From positions 1 to 26,335 of the forward strand of contig SBBH01000224.1 of assembly GCA_005239795.1 (NCBI GenBank): 26,335 nt of DNA. Reading direction: 5' to 3'. Under the pieces are notes generated by a model. That model searched no databases. It saw only the letters and a program-made list of their open reading frames with translations, and was not told where the DNA came from. Both the position numbers and the translations under genes were made by a program. This stretch comes from Planctomycetales bacterium. GTDB taxonomy: Bacteria > Planctomycetota > SBBH01. Each line of letters begins with the position of its first letter. The first letter of the stretch is position 1. Of this stretch, positions 16,626 to 24,656 are shown in pieces.

Positions 16626-16676
16626 GAGCCCGCAGTCTAACGCGCCATCTCGTCTCCCTCAACTGAGCAACAGCCA

Positions 16677-18005
16677 CTATAACATCAACAACCCGGGATG
16701 CTCCAAGTTCCGGATCAGCAGGTTCATGAACTCTGCCCCCACCGCGCCGTCCACTACACGATGGTCGAGCGAAATGGAGAGGTGCGCTATGTCGCGAATG
16801 ACGATCTGCCCGTCGCGAACGACGGGGCGCTGGGAGATCTTGTGGACCCCCAGAATCGCCACCTCCGGATGGTTGATGATCGGCGTGGCCAGGATCCCGC
16901 CGATGTTGCCGGTCGAAGTGATGGTGAAGGTGCCGTCCTTCATCTCGTCAAGCGTCAGCTTTCTTGCCCGGGCCGCCTCCGAGAGCCGCTGGATGTCAAC
17001 CGAGAGCTGGAGGATGTCCTTCCGGTCAGCCTCTTTGATGACCGGGACGGTCAGCCCCTCGGGGGTCGCGACCGCAATCCCGATGTTGTAGTAGCGCTTG
17101 AGGAGGATCTCCTCCTTCTCGTCGTCTAAGGACGCGTTCACCATCGGGAAAGCCTGGAGCGCCGGGATGAGCGCCTTGACCACGAACGCCAGGAAGGAGA
17201 TCCGCGGCCCCTGCGGGCCGACCTTTTCTACCAAGGACTTGCGCAGGTAGACGACCTCGCTCATGTCGACCTCGTCAACATAGGTGAAATGCGGCGCGGT
17301 GCGCTTGGACTTGACCATCTTCTCGCTGATTTTGCGGCGCAGCCCTTTGAGCGGGACGCGCTCCTCACGGGAGCCGGCCGTCCCCAGCGCCGCAGAAGCC
17401 GCAAAAGAAGGCGCAGCAGCGGTTCCCGCCGGAGCGCCCGAGAATCCCATCACGTCCTCGCGCGTCACGCGCCCATGGGGGCCGGTGCCGCGCACTGCGG
17501 AGAGGTCGATCCCGCGGTCTCGCGCGAGCTTGCGCGTGGCAGGGGAAGCCAGGACCTTTTCGATACTAACGGGGTTGACGGGGCCGACGGGCGGAGGCAC
17601 CGTCGGGACGCTCATCGGGGACGCCCCCCCGTTGCCGGGGGCCGGCGCGATCGATTTTGCCTTTTCCTTTGAGGGTGCGGGTGTGGTGGCGGGGGGTGGC
17701 ACGGCAGACGTCTTGGTCGGCGCCGGCTTGACTTCACTCTTGGCAGGGGATGTTGAAGCCGCGACAGCCCCCTCTCCGATCACGATGATGACGGTCCCGA
17801 CCTTCACCACCTGCCCCTCCTTGGCCAGGATCTTCTGGACAATCCCGGCGGCGGGTGAAGGGATCTCGACATTCGCCTTGTCGGTCATCACCTCGACCAT
17901 CGGCTGGTCTTCCTTTACGGTGTCACCGGGCGCGACAAGCCACTTGACGATCTCTCCTTCGGTGAGCCCCTCGCCGATATCCGGCAATTTGAATTCGATC
18001 GCCAT
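16677..18005 (-). CDS. 2-oxoacid dehydrogenase E2 (dihydrolipoyl acyltransferase)
   Basis: This 442-residue E2 has one N-terminal lipoyl domain (1-78) with the lipoylated Lys at 43 in VMTDKANVEIP, a Pro/Ala-rich linker (80-148), a peripheral subunit-binding domain (150-187, LASPATRKLARDRGIDL), a second linker, and a catalytic acyltransferase domain (215-442) ending with DHRVVDG (414-420; His 415, Asp 419). The MTDKA context and single lipoyl domain fit branched-chain or Gram-positive-type pyruvate complexes. An AAGGAA ribosome site precedes the ATG. It is the substrate of the LipA and LipB proteins coded in the same cluster. Confidence 0.96.
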   Translation of the reverse strand: MAIEFKLPDIGEGLTEGEIVKWLVAPGDTVKEDQPMVEVMTDKANVEIPSPAAGIVQKILAKEGQVVKVGTVIIVIGEGAVAASTSPAKSEVKPAPTKTSAVPPPATTPAPSKEKAKSIAPAPGNGGASPMSVPTVPPPVGPVNPVSIEKVLASPATRKLARDRGIDLSAVRGTGPHGRVTREDVMGFSGAPAGTAAAPSFAASAALGTAGSREERVPLKGLRRKISEKMVKSKRTAPHFTYVDEVDMSEVVYLRKSLVEKVGPQGPRISFLAFVVKALIPALQAFPMVNASLDDEKEEILLKRYYNIGIAVATPEGLTVPVIKEADRKDILQLSVDIQRLSEAARARKLTLDEMKDGTFTITSTGNIGGILATPIINHPEVAILGVHKISQRPVVRDGQIVIRDIAHLSISLDHRVVDGAVGAEFMNLLIRNLEHPGLLML

Positions 18006-18150
18006 GGGCAGTTCCTTTCTTTAGCTCAGGTGATGCGGCTGTCGAGACTCGACGACTCGGTCATGCATGTTATCGGTGCGAATCGCTTTTTTCCTCTTTC
18101 TTTCACGCCGAATCAACTCCACATCTTCCCAGTTGAACCGAGCCCTTTTG

Positions 18151-18249
18151 TCATGGCGCAAAGCCGCTGATCCACCATGCGCTCCAGGCCAACGCCGACG
18201 ACGCGACGGGCGACAAAATGGCCCATGTCGCCAAAACCATTCCGATCAC
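18151..18249 (-). CDS. Possible 32-residue membrane peptide overlapping the upstream small ORF
   Basis: A GTG at 18249 overlaps the stop of the 64-residue ORF in a GTGA arrangement. The frame encodes VIGMVLATWAILSPVASSAL and ends WWISGFAP, a plausible membrane helix. It could be a coupled mini-gene, or the continuation of the upstream ORF split by a -1 frameshift or sequence error. The remaining bases down to the E2 start (18006-18150) hold nothing I can assign apart from the E2 ribosome site. Confidence 0.25.
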   Translation of the reverse strand: MIGMVLATWAILSPVASSALAWSAWWISGFAP

Positions 18250-18440
18250 AATCCAACGATGACGGCGAAAAAAAACAACCCCGCGATAGACGAAAGAAAG
18301 GACAACCAAAAGGAGACCACGACGGCTCTCGCGTCAATCCCCCTCGACTCCACAAAAAGAAAAGCCGCCAAAGAAAGTATCGCAAAAACCACTGAAAAAA
18401 AGATGCATAGACGCAAACCCCAAGAAAAGGAAGTCATCAT
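18246..18440 (-). CDS. Small two-helix membrane protein, unknown function
   Basis: This 64-residue ORF starts 14 bp after the E1-beta stop codon and has AAGGA seven bases before its ATG, so it looks like a real gene in the dehydrogenase operon. It has two hydrophobic helices: LCIFFSVVFAILSLAAFLFV and, after the charged loop ESRGIDARA, a helix ending SSIAGLFFFAVIVGL. I recognise no family. Its stop codon overlaps the GTG of another short hydrophobic frame, so a longer three-helix protein may have been split here. An antisense reading of the same region gives Lys/Arg-rich junk and was discarded. Confidence 0.55.
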   Translation of the reverse strand: MMTSFSWGLRLCIFFSVVFAILSLAAFLFVESRGIDARAVVVSFWLSFLSSIAGLFFFAVIVGL

Positions 18441-18454
18441 GGACTGTTCCTTTT

Positions 18455-19429
18455 TTAAAAATTGATAACCCCTTCGATTGCCTTTCCGACGCGGCGGGTG
18501 TCCGGCATGTAGATGTGCTCCAGCGTGTAGGGGAACGGCGTATCAAACCCCGCGACGCGGGCGATCGGGGCTTCCAAGTATTCGATCGCCTTCTCAGCGA
18601 TCAGGGCCGAGATCTCAGCGCCGAACCCGCCGGTCTTTGGCGCCTCGTGGACGATCACGGCGCGGCCAGTCTTGGCGACCGAGGCCAGGATCGTCTCGGC
18701 ATCGAGAGGGACGATCGAACGCAGATCGATCACCTCGCAGTCGATCCCCTTCTCGGCCGCTTGCCCGGCCGCCTCTTCGCAGACCGGCACCATCGCCCCC
18801 CAGGCGACGAGCGTCACGTTCTTTCCTTCGCGCGCCACGCGCGCCTTGCCGATCGGGACGGTGTAGCGCTCCTCGGGGACTTCCCCCTTGGCGGCGCGGT
18901 AGAGGCGCTTGGGCTCGAGGAAGATCACCGGATCCTCCCCCTGGATGGCGCTCGCCAAGAGCCCCTTCGCGTCGAAAGGGGTCGCCGGCATCAGCACCAC
19001 CAGCCCCGGCGTGTGCGCGAAATATGCCTCCGATGACTGGGAGTGGTAATGTCCCCCCTTGATCCCGCCCCCGGCTGGGGCGCGCAGGACCATCGGGCAG
19101 GTGTACTGCCCCCCGGAGCGGTAGCGGTACTTGGCCATCTCGGAGACGATCTGGTCGAACGCCGGATAGATGAAATCGAGGAACTGAATTTCGGGGATCG
19201 GCCGCAGGCCGTAGAGCGCCATCCCGATCGCGCTCCCGACGATGCCGCATTCCGTGAGCGGCGTGTCGATCACGCGCTCGGCGCCGAACTCCTTGGAGAG
19301 CCCCTCGGTGGCGCCAAAGACGCCGCCGCGCCGGCCGATATCTTCACCAAGAAGCACCACGCGGTCGTCGGAGCGCATCGCCTCCCGAAGACCCACGTTC
19401 ACCGCCTGGAGAAGGTTCATCGTCGGCAT
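18455..19429 (-). CDS. 2-oxoacid dehydrogenase E1 beta subunit
   Basis: The 324-residue protein is the transketolase-like beta subunit of E1. It carries the GED motif (28-30), the conserved DTPLTE with Glu 60 that activates the ThDP ring, GGHYHSQS with catalytic His 129, and a C-terminal transketolase domain with GWGAM-like VAWGAMV and DTPFPY. The ATG at 19429 has GGAGG four bases upstream. An in-frame extension further upstream runs into a repeat element and copy 2 of E1-alpha and is not real. One beta gene must serve both alpha paralogues of this cluster. Confidence 0.96.
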   Translation of the reverse strand: MPTMNLLQAVNVGLREAMRSDDRVVLLGEDIGRRGGVFGATEGLSKEFGAERVIDTPLTECGIVGSAIGMALYGLRPIPEIQFLDFIYPAFDQIVSEMAKYRYRSGGQYTCPMVLRAPAGGGIKGGHYHSQSSEAYFAHTPGLVVLMPATPFDAKGLLASAIQGEDPVIFLEPKRLYRAAKGEVPEERYTVPIGKARVAREGKNVTLVAWGAMVPVCEEAAGQAAEKGIDCEVIDLRSIVPLDAETILASVAKTGRAVIVHEAPKTGGFGAEISALIAEKAIEYLEAPIARVAGFDTPFPYTLEHIYMPDTRRVGKAIEGVINF

Positions 19430-19454
19430 GATGCCTCCTCGAAGAAATCCCAAA

Positions 19455-19478
19455 CCTGCCCTGAGCAGAGTCGAAGGG
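19455..19478. repeat. Short dispersed-type element upstream of E1 beta
   Basis: The 73-bp gap between the E1-alpha copy 2 stop and the E1-beta start contains a 24-bp block, on the minus strand CCCTTCGACTCTGCTCAGGG plus CAGG. It resembles a short element scattered in intergenic spaces of many uncultured bacterial genomes. Ends CCCT and AGGG are complementary. Only one copy is in the window, so its repetitive nature is inferred from memory. Confidence 0.4.
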
Positions 19479-19502
19479 TCCCAAAATGACAAGTGCTCAT
19501 AC

Positions 19503-20633
19503 TCATAAAGGAAAGGCTCCGTCCCCGTGCCTGATCCCACCCCGCTCCTCGATCTCACGCCTGAGCGCCTGTTGCTGTTCGGCCAGGTGCTTTGGCATAG
19601 CCACATAGACATCCTCGAACAGCGTCTCGACGGGCAAGGCCGGCCCCGCCTCGACCGTCTTGACGGCCTGAACGATCTCCTGCCGGGCCGCTTCCCAGAG
19701 CGTCTTGTCGTCCGCTTCGCTTAAAATACCGGCATCCCCCAGCGTCCTGCGGAAGCGGTCGATCGGGTCCTTCGCCTTCCAAGACTCGACCTCGGCGTCT
19801 TTCCGGTAAGCCTTGGGGTTGTCACTCGAGGAGTGAGGCCCCATACGGTAGGTGACCGCCTCCACAAGTGTGGGCCCCCCCCCAGCGCGGGCCCGGTCCA
19901 GAGCCTCCTTCACAGCCTGCCAGACGGCCAAAACATCGTTCCCGTCTACCCGCACGCCCGGGAAGCCGTACGCCTCGGCCTTGGCGGCGATCGTCGGGGA
20001 GGCGGTCTGGTCGCAAAGCGGCTGGGAGATCGCCCACTGGTTATTCTGGCACAGGAAGACGACCGGCGCCTTGAAGACGCCGGCGAAGTTGAGGCCGGCA
20101 TGGAAATCGTTCGAGGAGGTGGCCCCGTCCCCGAAATCGGTGATCGCCACCATGTTCTCTTTTCGGTATCGGGCGGCCATGGCGGCCCCGACCGCCTGCG
20201 TGATCTGCGTGCCGATGGGGCTCGAGATCGAAACGAAGTGGATCGATTTAAAAGAAAAGTGGTTCGGCATCTGCCGCCCCTTGGACAGATCCAGGCTGTT
20301 CCCGTAGAGGTTCGCGATGATCTCCGTCATCGGAACCCCCCGATGGATGGCGGTGCCAGTGTTCCGGTAGGACGGGAAGATCCAATCCCGCGCCGTCAGG
20401 GCGTGGGCCGAGCCGACCTGGGCCGCCTCCTGGCCGATGCAGGGAACGAAAAACCCGATGCGCCCCTGGCGCTGGAGCATCATCCCCCGCTCGTCCAGGG
20501 CCCGCGTCAGGACCATCGAGCGATAGATCCTCAGGAGATCGGCCTTCGGCAAGGGGAGATCGTCTATTTTGATGGACGGTTTTTTTTCCTTCACAGCGCG
20601 ATTCGTCTTCGCTTTTGTCTTGGTTTGGGTCAT
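19503..20633 (-). CDS. 2-oxoacid dehydrogenase E1 alpha subunit, copy 2
   Basis: The 376-residue paralogue of the other E1 alpha gene in this cluster. Its ThDP-binding site is canonical: PSYRNTG with Tyr 89 and Arg 90, GDG (168-170) to CQNNQWAIS, and the loop PHSSSDN with His 267. KGRQMPNHFS and VSISSPIGTQITQAVG match branched-chain/pyruvate E1 alpha proteins. The first 25 residues are Lys/Thr-rich. Its ATG overlaps the lipA stop codon (ATGA) and lies at the edge of an AT-rich repeat; no Shine-Dalgarno site is visible, so translation probably depends on coupling to lipA. Being next to E1 beta, this is the likely main partner. Confidence 0.94.
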   Translation of the reverse strand: MTQTKTKAKTNRAVKEKKPSIKIDDLPLPKADLLRIYRSMVLTRALDERGMMLQRQGRIGFFVPCIGQEAAQVGSAHALTARDWIFPSYRNTGTAIHRGVPMTEIIANLYGNSLDLSKGRQMPNHFSFKSIHFVSISSPIGTQITQAVGAAMAARYRKENMVAITDFGDGATSSNDFHAGLNFAGVFKAPVVFLCQNNQWAISQPLCDQTASPTIAAKAEAYGFPGVRVDGNDVLAVWQAVKEALDRARAGGGPTLVEAVTYRMGPHSSSDNPKAYRKDAEVESWKAKDPIDRFRRTLGDAGILSEADDKTLWEAARQEIVQAVKTVEAGPALPVETLFEDVYVAMPKHLAEQQQALRREIEERGGIRHGDGAFPL

Positions 20634-21601
20634 TCGAATTTTTCTGTTTGGAGCATTGTTTCGGATTTAGTGCTTTGAATTTCGGATTTGTCGGAGTCTT
20701 TATGGGTCAACTGATGAACAACGTCGCGCAGGAAGTACTCGCCAGCCCGATAGGAGCTCCGGACCAAAGGGCCCGCCGCCACGTACAAGAACCCCATCGA
20801 CTCGCCGAGGGTTTTAAACTCCTCGAACTCCTCCGGGGGAACGAACCGCACGACTGGCAAATGCCAATCCGACGGGCGCAGGTACTGGCCTAAGGTCAGC
20901 ACGCGCGCGCCCGCTTCCCGCAAATCCCGCATCGCCTGAAGCACTTCCTCCCGCGTCTCGCCCAGGCCCAGCATCAGGGACGATTTCGTCACGACCGACG
21001 GCGCGCGCGCGGCCGCCCGCCACAGGATCTCAAGCGATTGGCGGTACCCCGCGCGCGGGTCGCGCACCGTCGGTGTCAGCCGCTCCACCGTCTCGAGGTT
21101 GTGGGCCAGCACGTGCGGCCCTGCGGCCAGGACTGTCTCGACGCAGGCCGCGACACCCCGGAAATCGGGAATCAGGATCTCGACAAGCGTTTCAGGGGTT
21201 TCGGTTCGTATCCGCCGGACCGCCTCGGCAAGGTGGCCCGCCCCTTGGTCGGGCAGATCGTCCCGGTCGACCGAAGTCAAGACGACGTAATCGAGCCTCA
21301 TGAGGCGGACCGCCTCGGCGGTTTTTCGCGGCTCGTCGGCGTCGAGCCACCCCTCTTTGGGACGACCGCTTTTGACGTTGCAGAAGCGGCACCCGCGCGT
21401 GCAGAGGTCTCCCATCAGCATCAGGGTGGCGGTGCCGCCCCCCCAGCATTCGCCGACGTTGGGGCAGGCCGCCTCCTCGCAGACGGTGTGGAGACCTCGA
21501 TCGCGAACGAGTTTCTTGAGGGCGCTGTAACGCTGGCCGCCCGGCGCCTGGACCTTGAGCCACGCGGGTTTGCGGACCTTCAGAGCCTCGCCCGGCAACA
21601 T
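20630..21601 (-). CDS. lipA: Lipoyl synthase
   Basis: LipA is a radical SAM enzyme that inserts two sulfurs into the octanoyl chain on lipoyl domains. The auxiliary cluster cysteines are C41, C46 and C52 (CEEAACPNVGEC), the SAM cluster cysteines C67, C71 and C74 (CTRGCRFC), and the cluster-binding Ser lies in RSSY (281-284). Family members end soon after this point, but here a tail of about 24 residues (from residue 300, HKDSDKSEIQ to QTEKFE) is encoded by an AT-rich repeat. The tail is probably not functional. The ATG has no clear ribosome site; the gap to the protease gene is 38 bp. Confidence 0.96.
   Translation of the reverse strand: MLPGEALKVRKPAWLKVQAPGGQRYSALKKLVRDRGLHTVCEEAACPNVGECWGGGTATLMLMGDLCTRGCRFCNVKSGRPKEGWLDADEPRKTAEAVRLMRLDYVVLTSVDRDDLPDQGAGHLAEAVRRIRTETPETLVEILIPDFRGVAACVETVLAAGPHVLAHNLETVERLTPTVRDPRAGYRQSLEILWRAAARAPSVVTKSSLMLGLGETREEVLQAMRDLREAGARVLTLGQYLRPSDWHLPVVRFVPPEEFEEFKTLGESMGFLYVAAGPLVRSSYRAGEYFLRDVVHQLTHKDSDKSEIQSTKSETMLQTEKFE
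20631..20700. repeat. AT-rich dispersed-type repeat at the lipA / E1-alpha junction
   Basis: TTTCGGATTT occurs twice (20659-20668 and 20680-20689), 21 bases apart, in a stretch whose A+T content is far above its surroundings. The same style of sequence (repeated AAATCCGAAA with AAATTCG) is, to my memory, scattered in genomes of planctomycetes and several candidate phyla. Here it codes for the lipA tail and reaches the E1-alpha start codon. Confidence 0.55.
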
Positions 21602-21639
21602 TGGGGCGATTCTAAAGCGGAGGGGGGGTCGATCAAGGG

Positions 21640-24504
21640 CTAATAGTGCGTGAGCGGGATGCTCAAAATGGTTCTATCGGATGACCCTATAGCGGCCATT
21701 GTCAGCTTCAACTCCCCCCCCGCCTCAGCCAGTGCAACCGCCTCAAGAAGGTCATCCAGCTTGCTCAACGGCTTTCCATCAACCTCTTCCATCACCATCC
21801 CCTCCTGAAGGCCCGCCGCCCAAGCGGGGGACTGGGGAATCACCTTGACGATGTGCAATCCCGTCCCCGAGGGAACGGGTTCGGCTGAAAACCCCAAGGA
21901 ACGGTAGTATTTCAGGGCCGGCAAGGGATCCCCGATTTCCAGACGGCATCTGTGTGTTGAAAAGATCTCGTTTGCGCGCTCGCCCGCCTCCGGACGCTCG
22001 ACATCCAGAACAAGCGGGTGCGACGACCCGCGGTTGAGCACCTCCGGATCAAGAGCCAACTTGCCGCCCCACCCAGCCATGACCCCCGCGATAATCCGGT
22101 CTCCCTTTTTCAATCCGGCGCGATCTGCAGGTCCGTGCGGCGTCACCTCCAGAACCTCAATTCCTTCCCCGCCCGATCCGGGACCAAATCGCACCCCCAA
22201 ATCGTTCTTGCCCTGCGAGGAGGAGTCTGAGAATCGCCACAGGGTCGGCTCTTGGACGCCGCGGGTGGCCATGCCCGCCATCCCCCGGGCATCGATCCCT
22301 CTTTCCTCATGGCGAAGGTATCCCCCCTGACAAACCTTGAGCCGGGGCAGGATCGCTTGGAGGTAGTCTGAGGAGATCGCATATCCGACACCGGTGTTGA
22401 AATCGGTCCCAAATCGCGATCGCGTGCGCCCGGTGATGCCGATGAGGCCCCCCTCGGCGTCAAAAAGGGGTCCTCCGGAGTTCCCCGGATTGATGGCGGC
22501 ATCCGTCAGGATCGCGTCGCAGTAGAATCTGTCCTGAAAGATCCGCGGCGCGCAGACGATTCCCCGCGAAAACGAAGGCTCGTTCGTTGCCCGTCTCGGA
22601 GTGGAGGGATCCCCCACCGAATAACATGTTTCGCCGGGTAAAAGTGTGCAGGCTGCGCGGATCTCGGCAAACGGAAATGGCTTCCCTTCCTCTTCCTTCA
22701 ACTTGAGAAGGGTCAGATCCCCTTCGGGGTCATATCCCACAACCCACGCCTTGGAGGATTTCCCGTCATGGCGCCGGACCATGACTTCCCCACGGCCTCC
22801 CCGGCCGCCGGAGGAGCTGATCACATGAAAGTTGCTGAGGGCATAGCCGTCGGAAGAGATGAGAACACCCGAAGCCCCTTTCACGAAAATATGGGCTTTG
22901 CGCATCCTCTCGAGAGGCGTTTCAGGAACGGCCAATGGATCTTCAGAAGGACGGGGTTCCGCGGAAGGCTGCGGCATCGCGGGAATCTTCTCTCCCTTCA
23001 AGAGATTCGGCTCCCCCTTCAGAATCGAATGCAACGGCACGAAAAAACTGACCCCGGAGAGAACATCTCCCACGGCGGCATGTGAACCAAGATGCGACAG
23101 AATCCCTACGAGGCGCCCCTCGCCGTCGATCACCGCCCCTCCCACATCCCCTCCGGCAACTCGCAGATCCGCCTGATGCCGTGTGGCGGAGACCTGATCA
23201 AGTGCACTGACGATTCCCGTCTCGAGGGTCAGGCGCTCTCCCCCTTCGTGCGGATTCAGCGCGACGACCGCCACAGGATCCCCCACCGAAAGTCTTTGGG
23301 GCTCAGCCCTGGGGAAAGGGTTTCGCTTCAATCCCTCCTTGACGCTAAGAAGCGCCAGATCCAAATGGCTCGAGCCCCCAAGTATTTCACAAGGGATCCA
23401 TCGCCCATCGGCCGCCTCGGCTTCCAGCAGTCCTTCCGCGCCTGCGATTTTGGCATAGCTGGTCAGAAGCCGCCCCTCTCTATCCCAAACGACCGCCGTA
23501 AAGGGAACGTTGGGACGTTCGCGCACCATCTCTGTGAAACCGAGCGTGCCAATTTCTCTGAGAGATTTAGGCCAAGAGGCTGGTGAAGGAGGAGAAGGCG
23601 GACGTTCGACGCGAATCCTCACAAGCCCCCCGGCTGACCGGCGGGCGGCCTCGGCGAGGCGATCCTCGACCGCCAAGGAGGGGACATTTTCTGCTTCGAG
23701 GCGGGATCCGCTAGGCGGCACATCCAGGATTTTCTTCAGACTATCTCGGTTTTTTTGGGGGACCTTCTCCCACAAACTTTCTATCCGTTCCCTCAAAGTG
23801 TTCGATGGAACCGCAACCCCCAAAAAGCGAACCGGAGAGATGTTCAAGCTCATGAGCCCAATGAGCCGCCCCTCGCGATCCACCAGGGGTCCTCCGATCG
23901 CATCCGTGTTCATGGTGGCGGAGGTCTCGATCACCTCCCCCAGAAAAACCGAAGGGGGGGCGATCCGAGCCTTTTCCATCAGCTTGTACCGCCCGCTGAC
24001 GACGCCCGCGCTGATCCAGACAGGGAAATTTTGCGCGCTGCTGCTAAAGAAATTCCCCAGCGTGTAGCAGGGATCGCCCACCCGCACTGTGCCGGAATCC
24101 CCCCAAACCAAGGACTCCCAAGATTCTTTTTTTGGACCTCCCCTCAATTGGATCAATGACAACTCCGACGCCGTCTCGGCCACCAGGAGTTCCGCCGCGC
24201 ACTGTTTTCCGTCACCAAAAATTACCCTGATCGACCGCGCGCCGGGCGGCGCCACACTCGCCGATGTCAAAACGATCCCATCCGGTGAAACGACAGCTCC
24301 TGACCCACGGGATGGCCACCACCTGCCGTCGGCCTGGGATTCAATCCGCACGATCGCCCGATGCGTCTTGTTGTAGACCGCCTGTGCGAGCGTTGGAGGA
24401 ATTTCTGCGGCCCCGAGGGAAACCGCTTCTCCGACGACGAGAAAGAGAAAGGCTCTCCACAAGCTCTTTCGAAAACCCTGGATTTTTAGGACCACATCCT
24501 CCAT
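21640..24504 (-). CDS. Exported triple trypsin-domain protein with two PDZ domains
   Basis: This 954-residue protein has a signal peptide (1-33, LGAAE near the cut). Three trypsin-like domains of the HtrA/S1C type follow. Domain 1 (about 40-245) has Ser 83, Glu 114 and Ile 203 where His, Asp and Ser are expected (LTSASV, SELSL, TDAIGGPL). Domain 2 (about 288-495) has Ala 351 and Val 454 at the His and Ser places, keeping only Asp 382 (GGDVGGAV). Domain 3 (about 533-725) is intact: His 560 (SNFHVI), Asp 596 (EGDLTLL), Ser 676 (NPGNSGGPL). Two PDZ domains end the protein (about 765-840 and 868-950). Envelope quality control or scaffolded proteolysis is plausible. It lies 38 bp before lipA on the same strand and may be co-transcribed. 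Confidence 0.9.
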   Translation of the reverse strand: MEDVVLKIQGFRKSLWRAFLFLVVGEAVSLGAAEIPPTLAQAVYNKTHRAIVRIESQADGRWWPSRGSGAVVSPDGIVLTSASVAPPGARSIRVIFGDGKQCAAELLVAETASELSLIQLRGGPKKESWESLVWGDSGTVRVGDPCYTLGNFFSSSAQNFPVWISAGVVSGRYKLMEKARIAPPSVFLGEVIETSATMNTDAIGGPLVDREGRLIGLMSLNISPVRFLGVAVPSNTLRERIESLWEKVPQKNRDSLKKILDVPPSGSRLEAENVPSLAVEDRLAEAARRSAGGLVRIRVERPPSPPSPASWPKSLREIGTLGFTEMVRERPNVPFTAVVWDREGRLLTSYAKIAGAEGLLEAEAADGRWIPCEILGGSSHLDLALLSVKEGLKRNPFPRAEPQRLSVGDPVAVVALNPHEGGERLTLETGIVSALDQVSATRHQADLRVAGGDVGGAVIDGEGRLVGILSHLGSHAAVGDVLSGVSFFVPLHSILKGEPNLLKGEKIPAMPQPSAEPRPSEDPLAVPETPLERMRKAHIFVKGASGVLISSDGYALSNFHVISSSGGRGGRGEVMVRRHDGKSSKAWVVGYDPEGDLTLLKLKEEEGKPFPFAEIRAACTLLPGETCYSVGDPSTPRRATNEPSFSRGIVCAPRIFQDRFYCDAILTDAAINPGNSGGPLFDAEGGLIGITGRTRSRFGTDFNTGVGYAISSDYLQAILPRLKVCQGGYLRHEERGIDARGMAGMATRGVQEPTLWRFSDSSSQGKNDLGVRFGPGSGGEGIEVLEVTPHGPADRAGLKKGDRIIAGVMAGWGGKLALDPEVLNRGSSHPLVLDVERPEAGERANEIFSTHRCRLEIGDPLPALKYYRSLGFSAEPVPSGTGLHIVKVIPQSPAWAAGLQEGMVMEEVDGKPLSKLDDLLEAVALAEAGGELKLTMAAIGSSDRTILSIPLTHY

Positions 24505-24513
24505 GAGCAGCCT

Positions 24514-24654
24514 CTAATGGAACTGAAAGCCCACCTTCCGGTTCACCTGAAAATTGAAACGCATGATCTTCGCCAAGTCCATCTGCTTCCACCGGACGGG
24601 GGCAGGATACGTGATGCGCTTGTCAAAAGAGCGCCGAGCCGCTTTAATGGCGCG
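24514..24654 (-). pseudogene. Possible 3' remnant of a gene upstream of the triple protease gene
   Basis: Between the protease start and the etfA start the minus strand has an open frame of 46 codons with protein-like composition (SFDKRITYPAPVRWKQMDL, ending FQVNRKVGFQFH). The alternating aromatic ending resembles the last strand of an outer-membrane barrel. It ends 9 bp before the protease ATG. There is no good start codon or ribosome site, and an in-frame TGA at 24655-24657 closes it upstream. It may be the tail of a gene whose front was lost when etfA came to lie here. Chance is possible. Confidence 0.3.
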
Positions 24655-24656
24655 TC

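Noticed and set aside
18067..18465. 132-codon plus-strand frame in the E1-beta/E2 gap
   Set aside because: Lys/Arg-rich low-complexity translation opposite a hydrophobic minus-strand ORF that has a ribosome site and operon spacing.
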